Virus record (IMG/VR): IMGVR_UViG_3300017773_000055
Span: 1-34,849 of that record
Strand: one strand, 5' to 3'
Origin: a virus
DNA length: 34,849 nt
Shown: one piece after another, positions 21,696 to 30,495 of the stretch
How positions within the stretch are numbered: position 1 is the first letter of the stretch
How the letters are laid out: the number at the start of each line of letters is the position of its first letter
Made by a program: the position numbers and the translations under genes
Notes under the pieces: model-generated
Databases searched by the model: none
Told to the model about the DNA's origin: nothing
The model's input: the letters and a program-made list of their open reading frames with translations, nothing else

Positions 21696-22949
21696 ATGAG
21701 TAAATTAGTAGAACTCAAAAAGGAACTACAAGAGCTAAGAGAAAACACTCTCAACGAATTTAAGGATATAGATAGTACTGGTTTTGACGCTGATACTTCT
21801 GAGAATTGGATTAAAAGAAACGAGAGAATGTCTGAACTTACTGAAAAGATTAAAGAAGCGCAGAAGATAGAAAATGAAAAGAAAGAACTCGAAAGTGCTG
21901 TTGAAGCAGGGAAAGTAGTAGAGCCAAAAGCAATACATACTGAAAAAGCTGCTTATGAAGCACCTAAAAGTATTGGACAATCATTTCTTGAGTCTGACGC
22001 TTATAAATCATATGTAGAAACAGGCATAAAGAATGTTAAATCTGAACTCAAGTGGGACCCAAGAGTAGAAACTAAAACTACTGTTACTGAAACTACTTGG
22101 CCTCCTGGCGTTGTCAGAGCACCAAGAATTGAGGAAAGCGCACAATTAGATCCTTATGTAATTCCTAATTTAATAGATACTATTGTTACTGACCAATATC
22201 AGTACAAGTATCTTGAGGAAACTACATATACTAATAATGCAGCTCCAACAGCAGAAGGAAGCGCTCTCGGAGAAAATGCTTTAGCATTCACAGAGAGAAC
22301 AGAAGAAATCAGAAAAATTGGTGCATTTATTCCAATGACTGAGGAACTTCTAGCTGATGTTTCTGCGGCTCAAGGTTACATTGACAGCAGATTAAGGTTT
22401 ATGGTTAGACAAACAATTTCTGACCAAATCATTGGAGGATCAGGCTCAGGCGTGAACCTCACAGGTATTCTTAACAAGACTGGTATCAATTCCTTTAACT
22501 ATTCCTCATTTAGTGGAAGTTTAAAGAGAATTGGTCAGCTATTTGAAGCGATTACTGAAATTCAGAAAGACGCTTTTATGCAACCAGACGCAATCGTAAT
22601 GCACCCATCTGATTGGTATCAAGTTGTTACAGAAGTAAATGCAGTTACAACAAGTGGATCATTAAATCCATTATTTGTAGGCGCAGGTAACTTCAACTCA
22701 GCTGTGGCACCAACAATTTGGGGACTTCCTGTTGTAGCTTCAACAGAAATCTCAGCAGGGGATTGCTTAGTTGGAACATTTGGTGGTGGACAAGCTATTC
22801 ATATAGTCGCAAGACAAGGTATGGAAGTTGCTATGTCTGATAGCCATGATGAGAACTTTGTAAAAGATATTATTGTAATGAAAGCAACTGTACGAATGGG
22901 ACTTCCTATTTATAGAGCAACAGCTTTCGCTAAAATATCAAACTTCTAA
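21696..22949 (+). CDS. Major capsid protein, HK97 fold
   Basis: 417 residues. Residues 1-90 are a coiled-coil delta domain (VELKKELQELRENTL, RNERMSELTEKIKEAQKIE) expected to be removed by the protease. The rest fits the HK97 shell protein: IPMTEELLADVSAAQGYID, SDQIIGGSGSGVNLTGILN, PDAIVMHPSDWYQVV and WGLPVVASTEI. Start ATG 21696 has GTAGGAG at the right distance; an in-frame start at 21669 lies inside the protease gene and was rejected. Confidence 0.93.
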   Translation: MSKLVELKKELQELRENTLNEFKDIDSTGFDADTSENWIKRNERMSELTEKIKEAQKIENEKKELESAVEAGKVVEPKAIHTEKAAYEAPKSIGQSFLESDAYKSYVETGIKNVKSELKWDPRVETKTTVTETTWPPGVVRAPRIEESAQLDPYVIPNLIDTIVTDQYQYKYLEETTYTNNAAPTAEGSALGENALAFTERTEEIRKIGAFIPMTEELLADVSAAQGYIDSRLRFMVRQTISDQIIGGSGSGVNLTGILNKTGINSFNYSSFSGSLKRIGQLFEAITEIQKDAFMQPDAIVMHPSDWYQVVTEVNAVTTSGSLNPLFVGAGNFNSAVAPTIWGLPVVASTEISAGDCLVGTFGGGQAIHIVARQGMEVAMSDSHDENFVKDIIVMKATVRMGLPIYRATAFAKISNF

Positions 22950-22962
22950 GGATAACTTAGAA
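22944..22962 (+). promoter_or_regulatory. Hairpin over the capsid stop codon
   Basis: TTCTAAG (22944-22950) and CTTAGAA (22956-22962) form a perfect 7-bp stem, loop GATAA, with the capsid stop codon in the left arm. No U-run, so it may be a processing or stability element rather than a terminator. Confidence 0.45.
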
Positions 22963-23028
22963 ATAATTATGACTTTAGTAACTCGTTCAAGCTTTAATGG
23001 TAAGGACGAGTTACAGTCAGGAGAAAAA

Positions 23029-23220
23029 ATGATTTTAAAAAAATATGTATGGATAGATGACGCAGGTAAAATCGCTGAAACTACTGATAACAACCTACCT
23101 AAAGCGTGGAGAAAAGGAAAACTACTTGGTGTAAAAGGCCATGAAGTATCTGATGTTCAAGCTAAGGAATGGGGTATTGGTAAAAAAGCTAAAGCACCTG
23201 CTGAAAATAAAGGGAAGTAA
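23029..23220 (+). CDS. Small head-region protein (63 aa)
   Basis: ILKKYVWIDDAGKIAETTDNNLPKAWRKGKLLGVKGHEVS with a Lys-rich end. No family recognised. Its place right after the capsid gene fits a decoration or neck accessory. CAGGAG (23018-23023) is well spaced for ATG 23029; ATG 22969 in the same frame would add 20 residues with a poorer site. Confidence 0.55.
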   Translation: MILKKYVWIDDAGKIAETTDNNLPKAWRKGKLLGVKGHEVSDVQAKEWGIGKKAKAPAENKGK

Positions 23221-23226
23221 TTCCTT

Positions 23227-23847
23227 ATGGCCATTACCAATGGCTACTGCACACTCGCAGAGTTAAAAACCTATCTCGGTTTAAGTGGTAGTGGCCAAGA
23301 TGACAACTTAGAAAATGCAGTAGATAGTGCAAGTAGAGAAATAGACGGAATATGTGATCGATTTTTTTATCAAACTAGCTCAGACGCAAAATACTTCACA
23401 CCCGACAATGCTTTATTTATAGATGTACCCGATATATCTAGCCCAAGTGGTTTAGCAGTTTTAATAGATACTTCAGATGATGGAACGCATGATACAACAC
23501 TTACAATAAACACAGATTTTTATACAAAACCTTTAGACGCAGGAAATGAAGTTGACGGCATTCAATACCAACCAATAACTCAAATTACAATATTAGACAC
23601 AAGATCTTCTGAAAGGTTTGATCCAACAATAGTTAAACAAATAAAAATAACAGCACAATGGGGCTTCTCAGCAGTTCCTCATGCAATTAAACAAGCCACT
23701 CTATTACAAGCTACAAGACTATTTAAAAGAAAAGATAGCCCATTCTCTACTTATGGAAATCCAGAAACAGGTACAGGAGAATTATTTAATAAGTTTGATC
23801 CCGACGCTATGAAACTTATTAAAAAATATATTAAAAGAACTTTGTAA
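23227..23847 (+). CDS. Head-tail connector protein (HK97 gp6-like)
   Basis: 206 residues. Start GYCTLAELKTYLGL, then DDNLENAVDSASREIDGICDRFFY, the helix pair of gp6/gp15-type connectors, followed by a beta part (TLTINTDFYT, ITQITILDTR) and a helical end with AIKQATLLQATRLFKRKDSP. Binds below the portal to form the neck. Confidence 0.82.
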   Translation: MAITNGYCTLAELKTYLGLSGSGQDDNLENAVDSASREIDGICDRFFYQTSSDAKYFTPDNALFIDVPDISSPSGLAVLIDTSDDGTHDTTLTINTDFYTKPLDAGNEVDGIQYQPITQITILDTRSSERFDPTIVKQIKITAQWGFSAVPHAIKQATLLQATRLFKRKDSPFSTYGNPETGTGELFNKFDPDAMKLIKKYIKRTL

Positions 23848-24410
23848 TGGCTAAACAGCAATTCAAAGTTGAAGTACAGGGTGCTATACAATTAAAAAAA
23901 AGACTAGATGAGAAAAAACTATTATATAAACCACTAAGAAATTATTTCAATGTTGTTGGGAAAATAGTTAAGAAACAAGCAAAAACACAGACACCCGAAT
24001 TTACAGGAAGACTTAAATCCCAAATAAAATATAAAAGAGTAAGGGATAAAGGAAGATTGCCTGGTGGAATAAAAGTGTTTGTTACAACACCTTATGCTTC
24101 TTATGTTCATGGATCAATGGATAAAAATTATAAATATAGAGGACTTAAGTATCCACAAGATAAAGATAAATTCAGTAGAACAAAACCTCATTGGCCACCT
24201 GCTTCTGCACTTCAGAAATGGGCTGACGCTAAAGGAATACCTGTATTTTTAGTACAAAGATCAATAGCAGAAAAAGGTACTGCGATCATTCCATTTATAA
24301 AAATGGGGTATGAACAGACAGAAGTACAACGAAAAATTGCTTTACAACAAGCTAGTAAATCTGTTGAATTAATGTGGAAAAAATCAAGACCTGCAAAGTT
24401 GCGTAGATAG
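23847..24410 (+). CDS. Neck/tail completion protein (HK97 gp10-like)
   Basis: 187 residues. KKRLDEKKLLYKPLRNYFN, VKKQAKTQTPEFTGRLKSQIKYKRV, then TTPYASYVHGSM, the core of the HK97 gp10 family (G-x-L ... I, Y-A-x-x-V-x-x-G). ATG overlaps the connector stop by one base. Very basic, as usual for this family. Confidence 0.82.
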   Translation: MAKQQFKVEVQGAIQLKKRLDEKKLLYKPLRNYFNVVGKIVKKQAKTQTPEFTGRLKSQIKYKRVRDKGRLPGGIKVFVTTPYASYVHGSMDKNYKYRGLKYPQDKDKFSRTKPHWPPASALQKWADAKGIPVFLVQRSIAEKGTAIIPFIKMGYEQTEVQRKIALQQASKSVELMWKKSRPAKLRR

Positions 24411-24428
24411 AAATGCTAGTATAAATTC

Positions 24429-24836
24429 ATGGCTACATTAACAAGTATAAGAAATGGTATTGGAACTAATCTAGGAAATATAAGTTCGTTAAGTGTTTAC
24501 AATTATGTTCCCGATAGTATAGAGCCACCAACTGCAATAGTGGGTGTTGTACAGACCTTAGAATATGATACCTCAATGGCTAGAGGTGCTGATACATACA
24601 CCATACCTGTTTTACTTTATGTCAGTAGAGTAGACGCACAAGACAGTCAAGAAACTTTAGACGCATATTTAGCTAGTAGTGGTGCTTCAAGTGTTAAGGC
24701 TCAAATTGAAAGCGATCAAACATTAGATAGTTCGGCACAATCTTGTCGAGTTGTTGAAGCAAATAATTATGGTGTGTATACTGTGAATAACATAGACTAT
24801 TTAGGCGTAGAATTTGAGGTTGAGGTAATAGCATGA
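24429..24836 (+). CDS. Tail terminator-like protein
   Basis: 135 residues. SIRNGIGTNLGNISSLSVYNYVPDSIEPPTAIVGVV, YTIPVLLYVSRVDAQDSQETLDAYL and a closing YLGVEFEVEVIA strand match the small alpha/beta tail-terminator family that caps the tail tube. Located correctly between gp10-like and tube genes. A possible extended -10 (TGCTAGTAT, 24414-24422) lies just upstream. Confidence 0.7.
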   Translation: MATLTSIRNGIGTNLGNISSLSVYNYVPDSIEPPTAIVGVVQTLEYDTSMARGADTYTIPVLLYVSRVDAQDSQETLDAYLASSGASSVKAQIESDQTLDSSAQSCRVVEANNYGVYTVNNIDYLGVEFEVEVIA

Positions 24837-25084
24837 AGTTAAAAGTAAATATTGGTTTTGATGTTAAAGATGAACATTTAGAAGCAGGATCTATTATTGA
24901 AGATAATGTAATACCAAAGAAAAGTCTTAAATGGTTAAAAGAGCAAAACATTGTAGAAAAATATGATGAAAAAAAAGAAAAGGAATTGATCCGAGCTAGA
25001 GATGAAAAAGGTCATTTTATTGCTGATGATCCTAATACAGAAAAAAATGAAGCTTGGTACGAAAAGAAAGATGAAGAAGAATAA
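24833..25084 (+). CDS. Small acidic/basic hypothetical (83 aa)
   Basis: ATGA overlap with the terminator gene. KVNIGFDVKDEHLEAGSIIEDN then VIPKKSLKWLKEQNIVEKY, a pattern seen in small proteins near the head-tail joint of siphophages; function unknown. Glu/Lys-rich end. Confidence 0.6.
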   Translation: MKLKVNIGFDVKDEHLEAGSIIEDNVIPKKSLKWLKEQNIVEKYDEKKEKELIRARDEKGHFIADDPNTEKNEAWYEKKDEEE

Positions 25085-25800
25085 TGGCTTTTAAACATGG
25101 TAAAGATACTAAAGTATATTTAAACTCAGCTAATTTTAGTACTTATTTTAGTAATGCAGACGCAACAAGAACAGCAGACACGGCTGAGAGTACAACATTT
25201 GGAAATTCAAATAAAACTTATGTAGCAGGAGATAAAGACGGGACTGTTTCTTTAGGAGGTTTTTTTGACGCAACAGCAGACGCAACTATTCAGCCACTAC
25301 TTGGTGGTGCAGACTTAGATTTTGTTATGGGTATTGACGGCTTAGATACAGGCGATAGTTCGACTTTTGGTATTGGTAATTTTACTAATTATGGTGTATC
25401 AAGTCCTGTGGGAGATATAGTTGCTACTTCAGTTGATATGCAAAGCGATGACGGAATGTGGAACGGAACTGTATTAACAGCTTCAGCATTTACCACAACA
25501 GCAGCTCAAGGATCAGCACAAGATAATACTTCTTCAACTGCAAATGGGTGTGGTGCATTTTTAATAGTAACTTCAGTTAGTGGAACTAGCCCAACAGGAG
25601 ATGTAAAAATTCAGCATAGTGCAGACAATGTAACTTATGTTGATCTAATAACATTCACACAAGCCACTGCGGCTACAAGTGAAATAAAAAATATTTCTAG
25701 TGGAACAACTATTAATCGTTATATAAGGGTGTATAATACAATCGGAGGTAGTTCAACACCGACAATAAACGCTATTGTAGGTTTTGGACGAAATAATTAA
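25084..25800 (+). CDS. Tail tube protein paralogue 1, with C-terminal extension
   Basis: 238 residues. Residues 1-120 share the tube domain with the next gene (MAFxHGK; TAD-AE-TxxG-SNK; DATADA; TNY-xSSPVGD). Residues 125-238 are an added beta-rich, Ser/Thr-rich domain (GAFLIVTSVSGTSPTGDVKI; NRYIRVYNTIGGSS), likely an Ig-like surface fold. It could be the main tube subunit with a decoration or a minor ring. ATG overlaps the previous stop. Confidence 0.8.
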   Translation: MAFKHGKDTKVYLNSANFSTYFSNADATRTADTAESTTFGNSNKTYVAGDKDGTVSLGGFFDATADATIQPLLGGADLDFVMGIDGLDTGDSSTFGIGNFTNYGVSSPVGDIVATSVDMQSDDGMWNGTVLTASAFTTTAAQGSAQDNTSSTANGCGAFLIVTSVSGTSPTGDVKIQHSADNVTYVDLITFTQATAATSEIKNISSGTTINRYIRVYNTIGGSSTPTINAIVGFGRNN

Positions 25801-25811
25801 GGAGAGACTAT

Positions 25812-26222
25812 ATGGCATTTGTACATGGTAAAAATTCAGTATTTAAACTTGATAATTCAGGTGGATCACTTACTGATATATCAACATATGTAAATAATGT
25901 AGACTTCCCTGAAACTGCTGATGTGGCTGAAACAAGTACTCTTGGATCAAGCAATAAATCATTCGTGGTAGGTCTTAAAGACGCTACTATCGGATTAGCT
26001 GGTCTATGGGACGCAACTGCTGACGCTATCTTTGGTGCAGTAGTAGGACAAACAGCAACTCTATCGTTTGAATATTCCCCCGAGGGAACAGCAAGTGGTA
26101 AGGTAAAATACACAGGCGAGGCAATATTGACAAATTATGCAATATCAAGTCCTGTTGGAGATGTTGTTGGGTACTCTGCTGACCTACAAGTTTCAGGTGC
26201 AGTTACTCGCGGTACACATTAA
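25812..26222 (+). CDS. Tail tube protein paralogue 2 (136 aa)
   Basis: Single tube domain: MAFVHGKNSVFKLDNSG, TADVAETSTLGSSNKSFVVG, GLWDATADAIFG, ILTNYAISSPVGDVVGYSADL. It resembles the first 120 residues of the gene upstream but lacks the added domain. GGAGAG precedes the ATG. Probably the bulk tube protein; which copy dominates cannot be seen from sequence. Confidence 0.8.
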   Translation: MAFVHGKNSVFKLDNSGGSLTDISTYVNNVDFPETADVAETSTLGSSNKSFVVGLKDATIGLAGLWDATADAIFGAVVGQTATLSFEYSPEGTASGKVKYTGEAILTNYAISSPVGDVVGYSADLQVSGAVTRGTH

Positions 26223-26230
26223 ATTTAATT

Positions 26231-26261
26231 CCTACTAAACTTAAATTAAGTTAACTAGGAG
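26231..26261 (+). promoter_or_regulatory. Hairpin that may hide the chaperone ribosome-binding site
   Basis: AACTTAA-A-TTAAGTT (26238-26252) is a perfect inverted repeat, extended by CCTA (26231-26234) with TAGG (26256-26259). The TAGG is part of the TAGGAG site for TTG 26268, so folding could lower translation of the chaperone after the abundant tube protein. Confidence 0.45.
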
Positions 26262-26267
26262 ATTGAA

Positions 26268-26600
26268 TTGAAAAAATTAAAATTAGAGGATATAAAAGGA
26301 CTTCCTAATGTTCCTACTAAAATCTATGAGATAGAAGAATGGGGATTTTCTGTTGAGCTTCAAGGGATAAGCAAAGCTAAACAAATTGAATTAGGTAGAA
26401 TTGTTGACGCTAATAACACAGACGCATTTGACTATCAAAAAGAATTATTAAAGGCTTGTATTATTGATCCCGAATTATCTGATGAAGATATAGATGAACT
26501 GTATAAGAAAGATAGTAAAATAATTGATAATATTTTCTTAGAAATAAATACTCTTAATGGTGTTGGAGGTTCTGCTAACGCAGATCAATTTCAAGACTAA
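26268..26600 (+). CDS. Tail assembly chaperone, first part (G-like)
   Basis: 110 residues. IYEIEEWGFSVELQGISKAKQIELGRIVD, QKELLKACIIDPELSDEDIDELYK and a short end with FLEINTLNGVGG fit the short tail chaperone upstream of tape measure genes. TTG start with AGGAG (26257-26261). The next frame (26557-26784) continues the conserved domain without its own ribosome-binding site, so a ribosomal frameshift near the end is expected. Confidence 0.8.
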   Translation: MKKLKLEDIKGLPNVPTKIYEIEEWGFSVELQGISKAKQIELGRIVDANNTDAFDYQKELLKACIIDPELSDEDIDELYKKDSKIIDNIFLEINTLNGVGGSANADQFQD

Positions 26601-26784
26601 TCACGATCTAGGTTTTCAATATAGACTAGCAAGAGACTTAGGCATGACTGTTGCAGAATTAACGACTACAATGAGTTCATTGGAATATAATAATTGGATA
26701 GCTTATTATATTTGGGAGAAAAATATGACTGATGAAAATGTAGCAATGGCTCAAGCAGAAGCTAAAAAGAATAGGAATAAATAA
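26557..26784 (+). CDS. Tail assembly chaperone, frameshifted part (T-like)
   Basis: The useful part starts near 26600: HDLGFQYRLARDLGMTVAELTTTMSSLEYNNWIAYYIWE, the typical second domain of G-T chaperones. It lies in the +1 frame (or -2) relative to the first gene. A candidate slip is CAA TTT C (around 26587-26593), which would give the junction DQFKTNHDLG. ATG 26557 has no site, so it is probably not a separate protein. Confidence 0.7.
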   Translation: MVLEVLLTQINFKTNHDLGFQYRLARDLGMTVAELTTTMSSLEYNNWIAYYIWEKNMTDENVAMAQAEAKKNRNK

Positions 26785-29192
26785 TGGCTAGTTCTGATGT
26801 AGTTTTAAATATAGTTACTCGTGGAGCCCAACTTGCTAAACAACAATTAAATACTCTAGGTAATGCTTCAAAAGGATCAGCAGGAAAACTAGCTCAATTA
26901 GGTAAATTCGCAAAAATTGCAGGTGTTGCTATCGGTGTTGCTTTAGCTAAAGGATTATCTGTTGCTGTTGGCGAGTATATTAAATTTAATGACAAAATGG
27001 TGCAATCACTTGCAATTATGCAGACAAGTGTTTCAGAACAAAAAGCAATGGCTCAAACAGCAAGAGATGTTGCTTCAGTAACAGCAGTTTCAGCCGAACA
27101 ATCAGCAGAAGCATATTTCTTCTTAGCTTCAGCAGGTTTAAATGCTCAACAATCAATAGCAGCTTTACCACAAGTAGCAAAATTCGCACAAGCAGGTATG
27201 TTTGATATGGCTACTGCAACAGATTTAGCAACAGACGCACAATCAGCATTAGGTTTGACTGTATCAGACGCAGGAGAAAACTTAGCTAATTTAACAAGAG
27301 TTACTGATGTTTTAGTAAAAGCAAATACATTAGCCAACGCTTCTGTTCAACAATTCTCTGAAGCACTAACTACAAAATCGGGTGCAGCTTTGAAAGTAGT
27401 AAATAAAGACATAGAAGAGGGTGTTGCTGTATTAGCGGCTTTCGCTGATAGAGGTGTAAAAGGTGCAGAGGCAGGAGATAAATTAAACCAAGTTCTGAGA
27501 GACATACCAAGAGCAACAGCTAAAAATAAGAGTGAATTTGCGGCTCTTGGCTTAGAAATGTTTGACGCAGAAGGGAATATGAGAAATGTAGCAGACATTA
27601 TTGAAGAATTAGACTCAGTTCTTGGACCTATGTCTGACGAAATGAAAGCTGCTACTTTAGATCAATTAGGACTTAATCGTGGTGTTGCTGACGCTGTAAA
27701 AATATTAAGTGGTGCAGGTGATCAAATAAGAAATTATGAAAAAGCTTTAAGAGATAGTGCAGGTGTTACAGAAGAAGTTGCTGATAATCAATTAGAGAGT
27801 TTAAAAGCACAATTAGGACTAGCGAAAGATAAATTTATTGATCTCGGTTTAGCGATTATTGAAGAATACGAGCCTGCTATGTTAGACGCAATAAAATCAA
27901 CCAATGCCTTTTTAGATGTATTAAGTGGTAGAGCACCTGATGATATTAAAGACTTACTAAGAGGTTTTGACGGACTGTTTAAGGTTTTAAGTTACTTAAA
28001 TCCTGCTTTTAAACGAGGAACAAGTTTTGTAAGTGCTTATGAAGAGGCCCAAGCAAATATAAAAAGAGCAAATTTTGGAAAGTCTTATGTTGATATTGAT
28101 CAAGCATTACACGACTTTAATATAACACAAACAGATGCAAGGAGAAATGCTGAAAGATTAGAAGTTGAATGGGCTCTATCTAAGACAACAGTTGATGGTT
28201 TAACTGAGTCTATTGAAGAATTAGATGAAGCTGAAGAAGCTTTAAATAAAGAACGCAAAGAAAAAGCATTACCTACTTTAAGCAGAGTTATAAATGCTAT
28301 GCAGGCTATTAAAGATATTAACGAAAGTATTGCAGACTTAGAAACAGCAAGAAATAAAATATTAACTAAAAAAATTGAAGCAGAAACAAAAGTAACAAAG
28401 GCAGAAGAAAAAGTACTTGAAGCAGAAACAGCTTTAAATAAACAAAAAGAAATTTCTAAAAAAGTAACTTTAGAAGAAGAAATTGCAATATTAAGACAAG
28501 AAGAAGCTGTAAGGAAATTAACAGAACAAGAAGATAGAAATACACTTCAAGAGAAAGAACTTGAATTAGCTAAAAGAAAATTAGAAGAAATAAGATTAGC
28601 GAGTACATCTGCAACACGAGAGGAAATAAGAGCCCAACAAGATTTAGAGAGAGCACAAGATGATGTGTTAAAGGCAGAAGAAGCCTTAAAACAAGCAACT
28701 TTGGAACTTGCAGAGGCTCAAAGAGAATTAAATGAAGCTACTGCCGATACACCTCAAAACCTTATGGAAATGGCTTTAGCTAAAAAAGAATTAGATGACG
28801 CACTTGCAGAACAAAAGGATTTAAAATCTTTCACTACTGCAATTCAGCAAATGGTAGAACTTGGGTTAGGTAGTTTTGATGACTTAGTAAAGGGATATTA
28901 TGCTACGCTTAACGCTATTAGAGGTGGAACAAGTGGAACACCACCAATAACACCGAGTAGTGTTGCAACAAGTGAAACTTTTAGTGAGGACGGATCTATT
29001 GATCCCTCTAAGGTTTCAAGTCCTGTTGGTCGTGGAATAGGAACAATGGACTCTAGTGGTGTGATCACAAATACTAATAATTCTATCGTTGTAAATGTTG
29101 GTGGTGCTTTATCTAGCAGTAATGAAATTTCAGACGCTGTTGCTAATGCAATGATACAAGCTCAAAAGCGTGGTATTAAGGTCTTAATTTAA
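26784..29192 (+). CDS. Tape measure protein (TP901-like core)
   Basis: 802 residues. Residues 1-75 include KLAQLGKFAKIAGVAIGVALAKGLSVAVG, a hydrophobic segment; about 75-300 match the TP901-type core (KMVQSLAIMQTSVSEQKAMA, SAEQSAEAYFFLASAGLNAQQS, FAQAGMFDMATATDLATDA); about 500-690 are long coiled coils (EAETKVTKAEEKVLEAETAL). Sets tail length and may help DNA entry. The ATG overlaps the chaperone stop. No lysozyme or peptidase domain was seen. Confidence 0.92.
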   Translation: MASSDVVLNIVTRGAQLAKQQLNTLGNASKGSAGKLAQLGKFAKIAGVAIGVALAKGLSVAVGEYIKFNDKMVQSLAIMQTSVSEQKAMAQTARDVASVTAVSAEQSAEAYFFLASAGLNAQQSIAALPQVAKFAQAGMFDMATATDLATDAQSALGLTVSDAGENLANLTRVTDVLVKANTLANASVQQFSEALTTKSGAALKVVNKDIEEGVAVLAAFADRGVKGAEAGDKLNQVLRDIPRATAKNKSEFAALGLEMFDAEGNMRNVADIIEELDSVLGPMSDEMKAATLDQLGLNRGVADAVKILSGAGDQIRNYEKALRDSAGVTEEVADNQLESLKAQLGLAKDKFIDLGLAIIEEYEPAMLDAIKSTNAFLDVLSGRAPDDIKDLLRGFDGLFKVLSYLNPAFKRGTSFVSAYEEAQANIKRANFGKSYVDIDQALHDFNITQTDARRNAERLEVEWALSKTTVDGLTESIEELDEAEEALNKERKEKALPTLSRVINAMQAIKDINESIADLETARNKILTKKIEAETKVTKAEEKVLEAETALNKQKEISKKVTLEEEIAILRQEEAVRKLTEQEDRNTLQEKELELAKRKLEEIRLASTSATREEIRAQQDLERAQDDVLKAEEALKQATLELAEAQRELNEATADTPQNLMEMALAKKELDDALAEQKDLKSFTTAIQQMVELGLGSFDDLVKGYYATLNAIRGGTSGTPPITPSSVATSETFSEDGSIDPSKVSSPVGRGIGTMDSSGVITNTNNSIVVNVGGALSSSNEISDAVANAMIQAQKRGIKVLI

Positions 29193-30454
29193 TGTCAGTT
29201 GCGTTTGATAGTGATGTAACTCTTACTGTTGAAATAGGATTTGATAGTGAGCCATTTGATAGTTCAATTACCTTTACAGATGTATCTGCTTATGTAAGAG
29301 GAATAAATATAAGGCGTGGTAGATCAAATGAAATGGGGCAATTCGTAGCAGGATCTTGTGAACTTTTATTAAGTAACGCTGATAATAGATTTAATCCAAC
29401 TCAAACTACATTTTATTATGATAGTGCAAATGCTAGAACTAAAATACAACCATTAAAACCTGTAAGAGTTCGTGCAGTTCATGACAGCAGTACTTATGAT
29501 CTATATTATGGCTTTTTAGATCAAATACCTGTAAGTTATCCTGCTTTGGGGGCAGATAGTGTTGTAACATTTAGATCGATAGACGCTTTTAAAATATTTC
29601 AAAGTCAAACAATTCAATCAGTTGGTTGGAAAATAGGACAAGCAGGATTTTCAGAGATTGGAAGTTCTACAAGACTTGGTTATGATGACGCAACAGAATT
29701 GACATCAGTAAGACTAACTCGTTTATTAAATTCTATTGGCTTCCCTAGTTCTTTAAGAACAATCAACACAGGAACAATGAACATACAACAACAAGCTCTA
29801 ACTACAAATCTATTGGCGGCTATGAGAGAATGTGAAGTAGCAGAAAATGCTCAATTTTTTATGGGACCAGACGGAAAAGCTACTTTTAGAAATAGAGATT
29901 ATAAGCTAAGTAATACTAAAGCGATCAATGTTCAAGCGACTTTTGATAATTCGGGTAGCAATTTACCATATACTGATGTTGTTACTTCTTTTGATACAAA
30001 CGAAGTATTAAATGTTTATGAGTGGACAAGAACAGGAGGAAGTGCTCAATATGTAGCAGACGCTGATAGTGTTAATAGATATACAGCTAAAACTTCAACA
30101 CAAACAACTAAAAACACTTCAGACGGAAATGTGAAGTCTATTATAGATCAAAAATTAAGTGAAACTGCACTTCCTATTGAGAGAATTGATACATTAACTA
30201 TAAATCCTAGAGAAGATACTTCTTTATGGGCAAAGGTATTAGGACTTGGATTTGGGGATAGAGTAAAAGTAAATGTAACTAATCCAAATGGATCAACTTT
30301 TACTGATGAGGTATGGATAGAAAGTATTAATCATGACATTAGAAGTGGTAGCCAAACTTGGAACTATTCACTTACTTTAAGTCCTGCGGGATCATCAGGT
30401 TGGGTAATGGGACAAGCAAAAATTGGCGAGGGTACTCGTTTCGCTTATACTTAG
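29192..30454 (+). CDS. Distal tail / tail-tip protein
   Basis: 420 residues. VSAYVRGINIRRGRSNEMGQFVAGSCELLLSNADNRFNP (39-77) is a signature common to actinophage minor tail proteins at the tail tip. Later strands (WTRTGGSAQYVADADS; VWIESINHDIRSGSQTWNYSLTLSPA) resemble the hub-like folds of that family. It follows the tape measure, as expected. Confidence 0.75.
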   Translation: MSVAFDSDVTLTVEIGFDSEPFDSSITFTDVSAYVRGINIRRGRSNEMGQFVAGSCELLLSNADNRFNPTQTTFYYDSANARTKIQPLKPVRVRAVHDSSTYDLYYGFLDQIPVSYPALGADSVVTFRSIDAFKIFQSQTIQSVGWKIGQAGFSEIGSSTRLGYDDATELTSVRLTRLLNSIGFPSSLRTINTGTMNIQQQALTTNLLAAMRECEVAENAQFFMGPDGKATFRNRDYKLSNTKAINVQATFDNSGSNLPYTDVVTSFDTNEVLNVYEWTRTGGSAQYVADADSVNRYTAKTSTQTTKNTSDGNVKSIIDQKLSETALPIERIDTLTINPREDTSLWAKVLGLGFGDRVKVNVTNPNGSTFTDEVWIESINHDIRSGSQTWNYSLTLSPAGSSGWVMGQAKIGEGTRFAYT

Positions 30455-30495
30455 TGCTAAGATGAAAGAAACAGTTTAATTAATGGAGAATAAAT

